Source: Xanthobacteraceae bacterium (GTDB lineage Bacteria; Pseudomonadota; Alphaproteobacteria; Rhizobiales; Xanthobacteraceae). Taken from it: 64,000 nt of DNA. Position 1 is the first letter of the stretch. Each line of letters opens with the position of its first letter. Position numbers and translations under genes: made by a program. The notes under the pieces were generated by a model that searched no databases, had not been told where the DNA came from, and saw only the letters and a program-made list of their open reading frames with translations. Where the stretch lies: positions 62,001 to 126,000 of the forward strand of contig JALHMF010000002.1 in the NCBI GenBank assembly GCA_022844205.1, given 5' to 3'. This document shows, piece after piece, positions 16,535 through 24,298 of the stretch.

Positions 16535-17341
16535 TCAGGCCAGATAATAATTGACGTTCAGCGAGCGCCGCGTCACTTCGCGTGGAAGCTCGAGCTTCTT
16601 GACGCCGTGCCACAAATTCGAGGACTTGATGAAGCCAACGAGTTTGTTCGGCGTAAAATCAGACGTATAGAAGGTCTCGTGCTTGTCGAGAAATTCCTTC
16701 GAAGCCTGATCGTCCATCATGCCGGCTTTCCAGCCGCTCTGCGCCGCCTTCTGGTCCTTGCCCTGATAGAATTCCGTACCGGCGCCGGAAGAATAATCCA
16801 CCGCCTTGTCCGGAAAGTAGATCATCAGCGAGATCAATTTGCCCGCAACATCGGTGTGGGGCGGGATGTAGCAACCGGCTTCGAGGTAGGAAAATTCGAA
16901 GGTCAGCCGCACCGGCGTATTGCCGAGCAGGTTGCTTTTCATGCGATTGAGTTTCGCGAGCGGCTTGCGGAAAAATCCTTCCGGCGCGGATTTTTCGTCG
17001 ATCTTCCAGGGCTTCTTTTCGCTCGCAGGACGTTCGGACGAAACCGAATGGGTCAGGTCATACAGCTTGTGCACGACTTCCGGATCGGAAAAGCTCTCGT
17101 ACAGTTTCAGCCAGACCGGAGTCTTGCTCGTAAAATCCGCGAATTCCGGCATCTTGCTGTTCATGTGGCTCTTGCCGCCACGGTCGACCCACGTCGCGGG
17201 AAACAGCGCCTTCTTCGGAAAGTTTGAATCCAGCGCCTCGTATGTTTCGAGATCGAAGATGTCGTGAAACTCAAAAATAAAAAACGGTTCGCGGATGGCA
17301 ATATCCAGCTTGTCAGGGGTGAGATTCTGCGCAGCCAGCAT
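16535..17341 (-). CDS. 2-oxoglutarate/Fe(II)-dependent oxygenase
   Basis: 268 residues from the ATG at 17341, preceded by GAGGTG; an in-frame TTG at 17356 is less likely. The double-stranded beta-helix iron site is visible: H-x-D in YIPPHTDVAGKLISLM (about residues 165-180), a distal His in SSNLWHGVKKL, and the 2-oxoglutarate-binding Arg in RRSLNVNYYLA at the C-terminus. The N-terminal FFIFEFHDIFD fits prolyl-hydroxylase-like enzymes. It hydroxylates an unidentified substrate. Position at the right end of the glycan island suggests a sugar, lipid or carrier substrate, but a peptide is possible. Confidence 0.78.
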   Translation of the reverse strand: MLAAQNLTPDKLDIAIREPFFIFEFHDIFDLETYEALDSNFPKKALFPATWVDRGGKSHMNSKMPEFADFTSKTPVWLKLYESFSDPEVVHKLYDLTHSVSSERPASEKKPWKIDEKSAPEGFFRKPLAKLNRMKSNLLGNTPVRLTFEFSYLEAGCYIPPHTDVAGKLISLMIYFPDKAVDYSSGAGTEFYQGKDQKAAQSGWKAGMMDDQASKEFLDKHETFYTSDFTPNKLVGFIKSSNLWHGVKKLELPREVTRRSLNVNYYLA

Positions 17342-17461
17342 TTTAGAGCACCTCAAACATACTCAGGCTTCCAGAAGCCTCCGGTTATCGTACTCGGGCA
17401 AGCCGCGCAAGCAAGTCTGGCCGGGTAAGCCCGGGCACGGTTATCGCGATGTACAGGATGC

Positions 17462-17548
17462 TGGTGCCCCCGGCCGGAATCGAACCAGCACGACCTTGCG
17501 GCCACCTGATTTTGAGTCAGGCGCGTCTACCAGTTCCGCCACGGGGGC
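17462..17548 (-). tRNA. tRNA-Leu (anticodon CAA)
   Basis: On the minus strand the 87-base sequence begins GCCCCCGTGGCGGAACTGGT and ends in an encoded CCA (complement of 17462-17464). The acceptor stem GCCCCCG/CGGGGGC is perfect. The anticodon stem CCTGA/TCAGG flanks a loop containing CAA, so it reads UUG leucine codons. A long variable arm (GTGGCCGCAAGGTCGTG region) is typical of tRNA-Leu, and GGTTCGATTCC forms the T arm. It marks the right boundary of the glycan island; tRNA genes are frequent integration points, but no attachment repeat was found. Confidence 0.95.
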
Positions 17549-17649
17549 ACCGGGGGGATGCTTATAACGGCGATTGCGGGTGCGGCAAGCGCGCTCTCAA
17601 CGGAAATTCCTATCATAGACTTGGCGGCCGGAACGGGTATTTTCCGGCC

Positions 17650-18168
17650 ATGAATATCGCAGCAATTCGCGGCAGTTTCCGCACATCGCCCCGCTCCGCC
17701 ATTGCCTTCCTGATCGCTGCCGTAGCGGCGGCAACGCTCTTGGGCGCGTGGTTCTTTGAATACGTCATCAAGCTCGAGCCCTGCCCGCTCTGCCTGCAGC
17801 AGCGCATTCCCTACTACATCGCCATCCCGCTTGCGCTGGCGGCCGGCTTTCTCGCGCGCGACCGGATCCGCGCGGGTCTTGCCGTCTACGGTCTCTACGC
17901 GCTGGCGGTGCTAATGGCCGGGAGTGCATTGTTCGGCGTCTATCATTCGGGCGTTGAATGGGGCTGGTGGCAGGGACCGACCACCTGTGCGGCCGGCGCT
18001 GTTGGCGCGGGCGGAGGCAACCTGATCGAAGCGCTGAAAGGTGCGCGCGTCGTACCCTGCAACGAAGCGCCGATCCGGATTCTCGGCATTTCGCTCGCGG
18101 GCTATAACGCGCTGATCTCCGCGGCACTAGCCGTGCTCGCCTTCAACGCCGCGCGGGGAAAGAAATAA
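17650..18168 (+). CDS. dsbB: disulfide bond formation protein B
   Basis: 172 residues, four membrane segments (about 17-38, 52-70, 76-97, 142-165). DsbB reoxidises DsbA in the periplasm and passes electrons to quinone. The first catalytic pair is C45-P-L-C48 and the second periplasmic pair is C113 and C137 in VVPCNEAP. The ATG at 17650 was chosen because an upstream reading would pass through the tRNA complement. The stop overlaps the next ATG by one base (TAATG), so it is coupled to the alcohol dehydrogenase gene. Confidence 0.92.
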   Translation: MNIAAIRGSFRTSPRSAIAFLIAAVAAATLLGAWFFEYVIKLEPCPLCLQQRIPYYIAIPLALAAGFLARDRIRAGLAVYGLYALAVLMAGSALFGVYHSGVEWGWWQGPTTCAAGAVGAGGGNLIEALKGARVVPCNEAPIRILGISLAGYNALISAALAVLAFNAARGKK

Positions 18169-19292
18169 TGCGCATCCGGGCCGCCGTTCTGAACCAGATG
18201 GGCGCGGCAAAGCCTTACGCAAAATCGAAGCCGTTGTCGGTTGAAACGGTCGAACTCGATGAACCCGGCTACGGTGAAGTCCTGATCCGCATTGCCGCGG
18301 CGGGCCTCTGCCACTCCGATCTTTCCGTCATCAACGGCGACCGCCCGCGCCCGACACCGATGGTGCTGGGCCACGAGGCCGCAGGCGTTGTGGAAAAACT
18401 CGGCCCTGGCGTGGAAGACCTCAAGAAGGGCGATCACGTCGTCATGGTGTTCGTGCCGAGTTGCGGGCACTGCCTGCCTTGCGCCGAGGGACGGCCGGCG
18501 CTGTGCGAGCCTGCCGCCGCGACGAATACAGCCGGCACGCTCGCCTCCGGCCAGCGCCGCCTGAAACGGAACGGCACACCGGTTCATCATCACATGGGCG
18601 TCTCGGCCTTCGCCGAATACGCGGTGATGTCGCGCCGCTCGCTGATCAAGATCGATCCCGAACTGCCGCTGGAGGAAGCCGCACTCTTCGGCTGCGCGGT
18701 GCTGACGGGCGTCGGTGCCGTGGTGAACACGGCGAGGATGCCTCCAGGCACGACGGCCGCGGTAATTGGTCTCGGCGGCGTAGGGCTTGCATCCCTGCTC
18801 GGCGCACAGCTTGCGGCCGCCCAACGCATCGTCGCCGTCGATCTGTCGGACGCCAAGCTCGCCCTCGCGCGCCAACTCGGCGCGACCGATACGTTCAATG
18901 CGGGCGAAAGCGGCGTTGCGGAAAAGATTCGGGAAGCCACCAGGGGCGGGCTCGATTTCGTATTTGAAATGGCGGGTTCGGTGAAGGCGATGGAGCTTGC
19001 CTACAAGATCACGCGCCGCGGCGGCACGACCATCACCGCAGGCTTGCCGCCGCCCACGGCCACCTTCGCGATCCCGCATGTAAACCTTGTCGCCGAAGAA
19101 CGCACGGTGAAAGGCAGCTATATCGGCAGCGCCGTGCCGCTGCGCGACCTGCCGCGCTACATCGCGCTCTACCGGCAGGGAAAACTCCCCGTGGACCGGC
19201 TGATGAGCGACCGGCTGAAACTCGACGACATCAATCTCGGCTTTGATCGCCTCGATAAAGGCGAGGCGGTGCGTCAGGTGATTGTATTTTGA
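18168..19292 (+). CDS. zinc-dependent alcohol dehydrogenase (MDR superfamily)
   Basis: 374 residues. The catalytic zinc ligands are Cys in AAGLCHSDL, the GHEAAGVVE His-Glu motif and a later Cys (FGCAVLTGVGA). Structural-zinc cysteines are in PSCGHCLPCAEGRPALC. The nucleotide-binding Rossmann motif is VIGLGGVGLASLLGA (about residues 201-215), with Asp in VAVDLSDAKL indicating NAD preference. The family includes class III (formaldehyde) and general alcohol dehydrogenases; the substrate is not determined. It is translationally coupled to dsbB, an uninformative pairing. Confidence 0.88.
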   Translation: MRIRAAVLNQMGAAKPYAKSKPLSVETVELDEPGYGEVLIRIAAAGLCHSDLSVINGDRPRPTPMVLGHEAAGVVEKLGPGVEDLKKGDHVVMVFVPSCGHCLPCAEGRPALCEPAAATNTAGTLASGQRRLKRNGTPVHHHMGVSAFAEYAVMSRRSLIKIDPELPLEEAALFGCAVLTGVGAVVNTARMPPGTTAAVIGLGGVGLASLLGAQLAAAQRIVAVDLSDAKLALARQLGATDTFNAGESGVAEKIREATRGGLDFVFEMAGSVKAMELAYKITRRGGTTITAGLPPPTATFAIPHVNLVAEERTVKGSYIGSAVPLRDLPRYIALYRQGKLPVDRLMSDRLKLDDINLGFDRLDKGEAVRQVIVF

Positions 19293-19296
19293 GTAT

Positions 19297-19321
19297 TGTC
19301 ATGCTCCGCGCAGGCGTGACA
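19297..19321. terminator. intergenic hairpin between convergent genes
   Basis: TGTCATGC (19297-19304) pairs with GCGTGACA (19314-19321) around a nine-base loop, with one G-T pair. It follows the alcohol dehydrogenase stop by four bases and precedes the 3' end of the convergent thioesterase gene. A short T-rich run (GTTT) follows. It is a plausible bidirectional terminator. Confidence 0.45.
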
Positions 19322-19328
19322 GCAAAGT

Positions 19329-19766
19329 TTAGCGCTTGATCTTTGTCAGCGCCGCCCGGATTTTTTCCGGTATCGGAACCGGACGCTGGGTTGCGCGATC
19401 GACAAACACATGCACGAAATGCGCTTCCACCCGCGCTTTTTCTTCACCAACTGCAAACAGGCCGATCTCGTAACGCACCGATGAATTGCCGATATGGGCA
19501 ACGGCAAGACCCGCCTCGATCGTTTCCGGAAACGCAAACGAGCCGTGGAAACGCGCACCCGTCTCCACCGCAAGGCCGACCGTCTCCCCTTTTAAAAAAT
19601 CCAGCCCGCCTTCCTCGATGAGATAGCGGTTAATGATCGAGTCGAAGTAAACGTAGTAAACCGCGTTGTTGACGTGGTGATAGACGTCGTTGTCTGCCCA
19701 GCGCGTTTGCACCGTGCTGAAGCGGCAAAAAGCAGAGCGCGTCGCCACCAGCTTTTCGTTTTTCAT
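19329..19766 (-). CDS. acyl-CoA thioesterase, 4HBT/YbgC-like hotdog family
   Basis: 145 residues, single hotdog fold. The motif TRWADNDVYHHVNNAVYYVY (residues 21-40) holds the catalytic Asp of the 4-hydroxybenzoyl-CoA thioesterase group, as in YbgC. Such enzymes hydrolyse short-chain or aromatic acyl-CoA in the cytoplasm. ETGARFHG and the central VGNSS-like region (HIGNSSVRYEIGLF) also fit. It stands alone, converging on the alcohol dehydrogenase gene. The substrate is unknown. Confidence 0.85.
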   Translation of the reverse strand: MKNEKLVATRSAFCRFSTVQTRWADNDVYHHVNNAVYYVYFDSIINRYLIEEGGLDFLKGETVGLAVETGARFHGSFAFPETIEAGLAVAHIGNSSVRYEIGLFAVGEEKARVEAHFVHVFVDRATQRPVPIPEKIRAALTKIKR

Positions 19767-19811
19767 TGCAGGTCCGCTGAAAATAATCGCGCCGCCGGCC
19801 GGCGCCCGAGA

Positions 19812-20369
19812 TCAAGGCTCGAGCTCGGTATCCCAATAGAGATAATCCATCCAGCTCTGGTGCAGGTAGTTCGGGGGGAACGAGCGGCCGTTGCGGTGCA
19901 GATCGTTCACCGTCGGCTGAAACGGCATCTGCGCCGGCCACATCTTCGATTCGCGTGGCCCCTTGCCGCCTTTTTCCAGATTGCAGGGCGAGCACGCGGT
20001 GACGACATTTTCCCACGTCGTCTGCCCGCCAAGCGACCGTGGATTGAGATGATCGAAAGTGAGATCATCCCGGGAGCCGCAATACTGGCAAGAAAACCGG
20101 TCGCGCAGGAAAACATTGAACCGCGTGAAGGCGGGATTGCGTGCCGGTCTCACGAAAGTCTTCAGCGACACCACGCTCGGCAGGATGATTTCGGTCGTGG
20201 GGCTGCGAACGGCCTTGTCGTAATGGGCGACGATGTTGACGCGATCGAGGAACACGGCCTTGATCGTGTCCTGCCAAGACCAGACCGACAGCGGATAATA
20301 GCTCAGCGGACGGTAGTCCGCATTCAGTACTAGCGCGGGCCAGCCACCTGGCGACACCACGAAGTTCAC
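19812..20369 (-). CDS. HNH endonuclease family protein
   Basis: 185 residues. The central region has FSCQYCGSRDDLTFDHLNP followed by WENVVTACSPCNLEKGG: two Cys-x2-Cys zinc sites (near residues 95-98 and 128-131) around the HNH His in FDHLNPRS. This is the HNH family widespread in alphaproteobacteria (McrA-like zinc-finger form). N-terminal VLNADYRPLSYYPLSVWSWQ is the conserved lead-in of that group. It probably cleaves or nicks DNA, but no partner methylase or phage gene is nearby, and a housekeeping function is likely. Confidence 0.9.
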   Translation of the reverse strand: MNFVVSPGGWPALVLNADYRPLSYYPLSVWSWQDTIKAVFLDRVNIVAHYDKAVRSPTTEIILPSVVSLKTFVRPARNPAFTRFNVFLRDRFSCQYCGSRDDLTFDHLNPRSLGGQTTWENVVTACSPCNLEKGGKGPRESKMWPAQMPFQPTVNDLHRNGRSFPPNYLHQSWMDYLYWDTELEP

Positions 20370-20484
20370 GCTGCACTCCCTTAACCCGGGAGGCGACTAG
20401 GGCGCGGCTTGCGCCCTGAGCGCCGACCGATTTTGCTGGCCGGGAATATATCGGGTTGGCGACGGCTTTGTGAAGCCGGATCAA

Positions 20485-21162
20485 TTACTTCCTCTTGGAG
20501 AAGGCTTTGGCGAGAAACGCGCCGCCATGCCGCAGCCCCTCGCCGTCGATGCCGTGTCCCACACCAGGAGAGAGATGCCATTCGACGGGCACTTCTGCTG
20601 CAGCAAGCAGGTTTGCCGACACAAACAGCGCTTGTGCCGGAATGAGATCGTCCTGCGCGCCATGAACCAGCAGAACCGGCGGCCGGGAGCGAATTTCCGC
20701 CTTGGCCTTGTCGGGGCCATCCGCGCTTTCTGGCGTGACGTAGATGCCCGAGTAACCCACAACGGCCGCGAGCGGCTTTTCCCGCCGCAAGGCGACGTGG
20801 AGCGCCATCATGGTGCCCTGGCTGAAGCCGACGAGCGCCAGTGATTCGGGGCCAAGATTGCGGCGAGCAAGCTCCGCTTCGAGAAATGCGTCGAGCAACG
20901 GCCCCGCCTTGTTCACGCCGCGCCAGCGTTCATCCAGCGAACGGAAAGTAAGCTCGAACCACTGACGGCCCATTGGCGCCCCAGCGCATGGCTCCGGCGC
21001 ATGCGGCGAAACGAATGCCGCTTCCGGCAGAAGCTCCTGCCATTCCTGGCCCAATGCGATCAGATCGTTTCCGTCCGCCCCGTAACCGTGCAGGAACACA
21101 ACGAGTTGCTTCGCATTGCCGGAACGCGGCTCGAGACGAGGGCCATCGAGACTTGCGGCCAT
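20485..21162 (-). CDS. alpha/beta-hydrolase, phospholipase/carboxylesterase family
   Basis: 225 residues from the ATG at 21162 with AAGGAAG upstream. The family signature is VVFLHGYGADGNDL (oxyanion region, about residues 20-33), the nucleophile Ser is in LVGFSQGTMMAL, the acid Asp is in VHGAQDDLIP, and the His is in SPGVGHGID. It matches the small carboxylesterases that hydrolyse short-chain esters or lysophospholipids. Eleven bases separate it from the upstream AlkA-like gene on the same strand, suggesting cotranscription. Confidence 0.9.
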   Translation of the reverse strand: MAASLDGPRLEPRSGNAKQLVVFLHGYGADGNDLIALGQEWQELLPEAAFVSPHAPEPCAGAPMGRQWFELTFRSLDERWRGVNKAGPLLDAFLEAELARRNLGPESLALVGFSQGTMMALHVALRREKPLAAVVGYSGIYVTPESADGPDKAKAEIRSRPPVLLVHGAQDDLIPAQALFVSANLLAAAEVPVEWHLSPGVGHGIDGEGLRHGGAFLAKAFSKRK

Positions 21163-21173
21163 CAAACTTCCTT

Positions 21174-21842
21174 TCAGGATTTCGGGAGGATCGGCACAGC
21201 TTCGCGATTCTTGACGACACGATAATAGGACCACAGCACACGCGCCGCCACACCGCGCCATGGTTTCCAGCGTTTTGCGATTTCTTCAAGCTGTTTCGCA
21301 TTGGGGCGCTTCCGTTTCCCGAACGCAATGCGGGCGGCTTCCTGAAGCGCCAGATCGCCCGCCGGAAACGCATCCGCGTGGCCGATGCAGAACAGGAGAT
21401 AAATATCGGCGGTCCAAGGGCCGATGCCCTTCACAGCGACGAGCGCCTCGTGCGCATCCTCGGCGGAAATATCGGCGAGAATTTCAATACGCAGCGAACC
21501 CTCGCGTACGGCGCGGGCGATATTCCTGAATGTCTTGATCTTCGCGCCGGAAAGGCCGGCTCGCTTCAACTTGTCTGCTCGGGCGGCGGCGATCACATCG
21601 TGGTGGAACGGATCGAAGGCAAGCTCCAACCGTTTCCAGATCGCCGCCGCGCTCGCGGTGGAAAGCTGTTGCGAGCAGACGATGGAAGCTAAACCGGGAA
21701 AACCGCCCTGCCTCCGGCGCAGCGGCGGTGGGCCGGATACCGCAACAATGTCCGCGAGCCGCGGATCGAGTTTTATCAATTCGGCGAGACCACGGGCCAG
21801 ATCGGCCTCGGTATCGATGCGCGAGGTCAATATCAATCCCAT
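21174..21842 (-). CDS. DNA-3-methyladenine glycosylase II (AlkA-like)
   Basis: 222 residues from the ATG at 21842; an in-frame ATG at 21848 lies inside a repeat hairpin and is less likely. HhH-GPD superfamily: SIVCSQQLSTASAAAIWKRL is the lead helix, LKRAGLSGAKIKTFRNIA follows, and the helix-hairpin-helix AVKGIGPWTADIYLLF carries the family's catalytic region, with Asp in FPAGDLALQEA. It removes alkylated bases from DNA, starting base-excision repair. The N-terminal AlkA domain is absent, as in the short alphaproteobacterial form. Confidence 0.9.
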   Translation of the reverse strand: MGLILTSRIDTEADLARGLAELIKLDPRLADIVAVSGPPPLRRRQGGFPGLASIVCSQQLSTASAAAIWKRLELAFDPFHHDVIAAARADKLKRAGLSGAKIKTFRNIARAVREGSLRIEILADISAEDAHEALVAVKGIGPWTADIYLLFCIGHADAFPAGDLALQEAARIAFGKRKRPNAKQLEEIAKRWKPWRGVAARVLWSYYRVVKNREAVPILPKS

Positions 21843-21846
21843 TGTC

Positions 21847-21868
21847 ATGCCCCGCGAAAGCGGGGCAT
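21847..21868. repeat. dispersed palindromic element (ATGCCCCGC/GCGGGGCAT)
   Basis: A perfect 9-bp stem ATGCCCCGC (21847-21855) and GCGGGGCAT (21860-21868) with a GAAA tetraloop. The flanks TGTC and CCAGTAATCAC resemble a repeat scattered through Bradyrhizobium-like genomes (family recollection, not searched). It sits between the divergent AlkA-like gene and gluQRS. Confidence 0.7.
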
Positions 21869-21913
21869 CCAGTAATCACCGCAGTCGATATACACAAGCG
21901 AAAGCTTTAGTGG

Positions 21914-22795
21914 ATGATCCGCTTTTTTGCGGATGATGACATGATTGATGGCCGACCCATGCCGCTACCCGTCTTCCGCTTCGCGCCCTCGCCCAACGGC
22001 TATTTGCATCTCGGACACGCACTGTCCGCGCTGCTGAACTTCGACATGTCGAAGAGAGCGGGCGGACGGCTGTTTCTGCGAATCGAGGACATCGACCCTA
22101 CCCGCTGCAAGCCTGAATTCGAGCAGGCCATCTACGAGGACCTCGAATGGCTTGGCATCGGATGGGAACAACCCGTGCGGCGGCAATCGGAGCATTTCAG
22201 CGAATACACAGATGCTCTCGATACACTCAAAACAGATGGGTTGCTCTACAGCTCCTATGAAACCCGCGCCGATCTCGCGCCCATGATCACGGCTAGCGAT
22301 CCCGACGGCGGACCGCGTTTCTCGCGCGAGTTTGGTCTATCGCCGGAAGATGCCGCCCGGCGCGAGCAAAGCGGCGAGCCTTATGCACTTCGCTTGGATA
22401 CTGGAAAGGCGCTCGAACAAATTTCCAAGCCGCTTTCCTGGCGGGAGACACGGAACGGCGATGAAAAAGAAGTCGAAGCGCATCCCGAGCGCTGGGGCGA
22501 TGTCATCCTTGGCCGCAAGGAAACGCCAGCGAGCTATCATCTTGCCGTAGTGCTCGACGATGCGTTGCAAGGCGTAACCCATGTCGTGCGCGGGATGGAC
22601 CTCTATCACTCGACGTCGATCCATCGGCTGCTGCAGGAAATTCTCGGACTTCGGGCACCGAATTATTTTCATCACAGGCTGATTCTGGACGCGGATGGGA
22701 AAAAGCTCGCCAAACGCGATCCAGCGACGACGCTTCGCGATCTTCGCTCACAGGGATGGACCAGGGCCGACGTGAGAAGAACGGTCGGCCTCTAG
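21914..22795 (+). CDS. gluQRS: glutamyl-Q tRNA(Asp) synthetase
   Basis: 293 residues, far shorter than GluRS because the anticodon-binding domain is absent. The class I motifs are FAPSPNGYLHLGHALSAL (HIGH form HLGH) and KLAKRD (KMSKS form). RIEDIDPTR fits the glutamate site. It attaches glutamate to queuosine in the anticodon of tRNA-Asp. The zinc-binding cysteines of the E. coli form are not seen, as in many alphaproteobacteria. The start may be 21914 or the ATG at 21959 (MPLPVFRF); the first 15 residues are not family-like. Confidence 0.92.
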   Translation: MIRFFADDDMIDGRPMPLPVFRFAPSPNGYLHLGHALSALLNFDMSKRAGGRLFLRIEDIDPTRCKPEFEQAIYEDLEWLGIGWEQPVRRQSEHFSEYTDALDTLKTDGLLYSSYETRADLAPMITASDPDGGPRFSREFGLSPEDAARREQSGEPYALRLDTGKALEQISKPLSWRETRNGDEKEVEAHPERWGDVILGRKETPASYHLAVVLDDALQGVTHVVRGMDLYHSTSIHRLLQEILGLRAPNYFHHRLILDADGKKLAKRDPATTLRDLRSQGWTRADVRRTVGL

Positions 22796-23739
22796 CGAAT
22801 ACCCAATCCGAGCATCCACATCCAGAATGCCAGCGATGCGATCGAGAGCATGGTTGATAAAGAAACCGCGCCGGCGCTAGCCGCGACACCCGTTCGATAT
22901 CGCTCCGCAAGGAGATAAGCATTGATGCCGCTTGGCATCGCAGCAAACATGATGGCAACGCCCGCAAATACCGGTGGCAGCTCGAGCCAATAACGCACGA
23001 TCAGAAATGCGATCAGCGGATGCAGCAGAAGTTTGGAGGCCGTGATCAGCGCCGACACCTTGAAGTCGCCCGCCACCCCGTAATGGCGCAGCGACAGTCC
23101 CATGGCGAACAGCGCGCAAGGAACGGCCGACGCCGCGACAAGATCGACGACGCCCTTCACGGCTCCGGTGGGCGCAAAGCCCAGTAGGCGGGTGAACAAG
23201 CCAGCCGCAAACCCGATCAGAACAAGATTGGTGGCCAATACGCGAAGGAGTTTCAGGAGCGATTTCTTCGTAAGCCCCGCACCGCTTCCCTCGATCATCA
23301 GCGATGCTGTCGCCAGCATGATCGGCAGGTTGACCGCCACCAGCAGAAACAGTGGCACCGCACCCGCTTCGCCGAACGCGGTCAGCACGACCGGAATGCC
23401 GACCAGCACGATGTTCGACTGCGCCGCAGAGACGCCGTAGATGATCGATTCTTTCGTCCGCCGCTTGAAGAAGAATGCAGTGATGAACTGAACCAGGAAC
23501 CAGGACGCGAACGCGCCCGCAAAATACACGAACCAATAGGCCCAGGGCAGTTCGTCCGGGAATTTTGCTTCCGCCAGCGTGCGGAAAATCAAAAGCGGAA
23601 TCGCGATCGTGTACACGTAATCCGACACACCTTCGGCGGTTTGCTTCTTGAGTAGCCCGCTCGATGCGGAGATATAGCCAAGCGCCATCACGCCGAAGAC
23701 CGGCAATATGATTTCAGCGATGCGAAACGCTTGATCCAA
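22792..23739 (-). CDS. AEC (auxin efflux carrier) family transporter
   Basis: 315 residues with about ten membrane segments in two five-helix halves. The N-terminus FRIAEIILPVFGVMALGYIS and the broken-helix region (SAAQSNIVLVGIPVVLTAFG, residues about 98-117) match bacterial MleP/YfdV-like AEC proteins. The second half contains AIMFAAMPSGINAYLLAERY, the conserved Asn-bearing crossover. Homologues carry malate, malonate or amino acids; the substrate is unknown. Its stop overlaps the 3' end of convergent gluQRS by four bases. Confidence 0.9.
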   Translation of the reverse strand: MDQAFRIAEIILPVFGVMALGYISASSGLLKKQTAEGVSDYVYTIAIPLLIFRTLAEAKFPDELPWAYWFVYFAGAFASWFLVQFITAFFFKRRTKESIIYGVSAAQSNIVLVGIPVVLTAFGEAGAVPLFLLVAVNLPIMLATASLMIEGSGAGLTKKSLLKLLRVLATNLVLIGFAAGLFTRLLGFAPTGAVKGVVDLVAASAVPCALFAMGLSLRHYGVAGDFKVSALITASKLLLHPLIAFLIVRYWLELPPVFAGVAIMFAAMPSGINAYLLAERYRTGVAASAGAVSLSTMLSIASLAFWMWMLGLGIR

Positions 23740-23856
23740 GGGGATTCGTCGCGGTTAAGCCGGTATCATGCCCCGTGGCTAACACGCCGGACCGCGCCCG
23801 GCGATTACCCGCAAGTAGCGAAGGCGGCGCGCATGCCGCCTTCGCATTATTCGAGT

Positions 23857-24108
23857 TCAGCGGCGCACGAGTCCGATGAGGAACAGCAGGATCACGGCGC
23901 CGATCGTGGCGTGGATGATAGATCTCACGATGCCGGAGCCAAGGCCGATGCCGAGGTATGGAAACAACCAGCTTGCTATCGCGGCACCTACAATGCCGAC
24001 GATAATGTTGCCGATCAATCCGAAGCCGTAACCCTTGACGATCATGCCAGCCAACCAGCCAGCAACTGCGCCGATGATGAGCAAGACAATAAGTGCTTCG
24101 AGCGCCAT
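23857..24108 (-). CDS. GlsB/YeaQ/YmgE family stress-response membrane protein
   Basis: 83 residues from the ATG at 24108, preceded by AAGGAGG at good spacing. Three membrane helices separated by glycine-rich turns: residues 4-20, GNIIVGIVGAAIASWLFPYL (about 33-52) and a C-terminal helix ending LLFLIGLVRR. This is the transglycosylase-associated/YeaQ family, induced by stress in enterics; molecular function is unknown. It stands alone. Confidence 0.92.
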   Translation of the reverse strand: MALEALIVLLIIGAVAGWLAGMIVKGYGFGLIGNIIVGIVGAAIASWLFPYLGIGLGSGIVRSIIHATIGAVILLFLIGLVRR

Positions 24109-24298
24109 TGCGCCCTCCTTATGTTTGTTGAGTCGAGACGTCCCTATCCGCGTTGCCGGCGAGTATCGCCGAATCCGCATGGTCCATACTAAAGGATAAG
24201 CAGGGCAGGTCACGCTGACGTAAGCTTGAATTTCCGGCAGGGGATAAGTAGTGGCCTGGCTTCGGCCACATCCGCGCTTATCCAGTCATTTCATGGTC

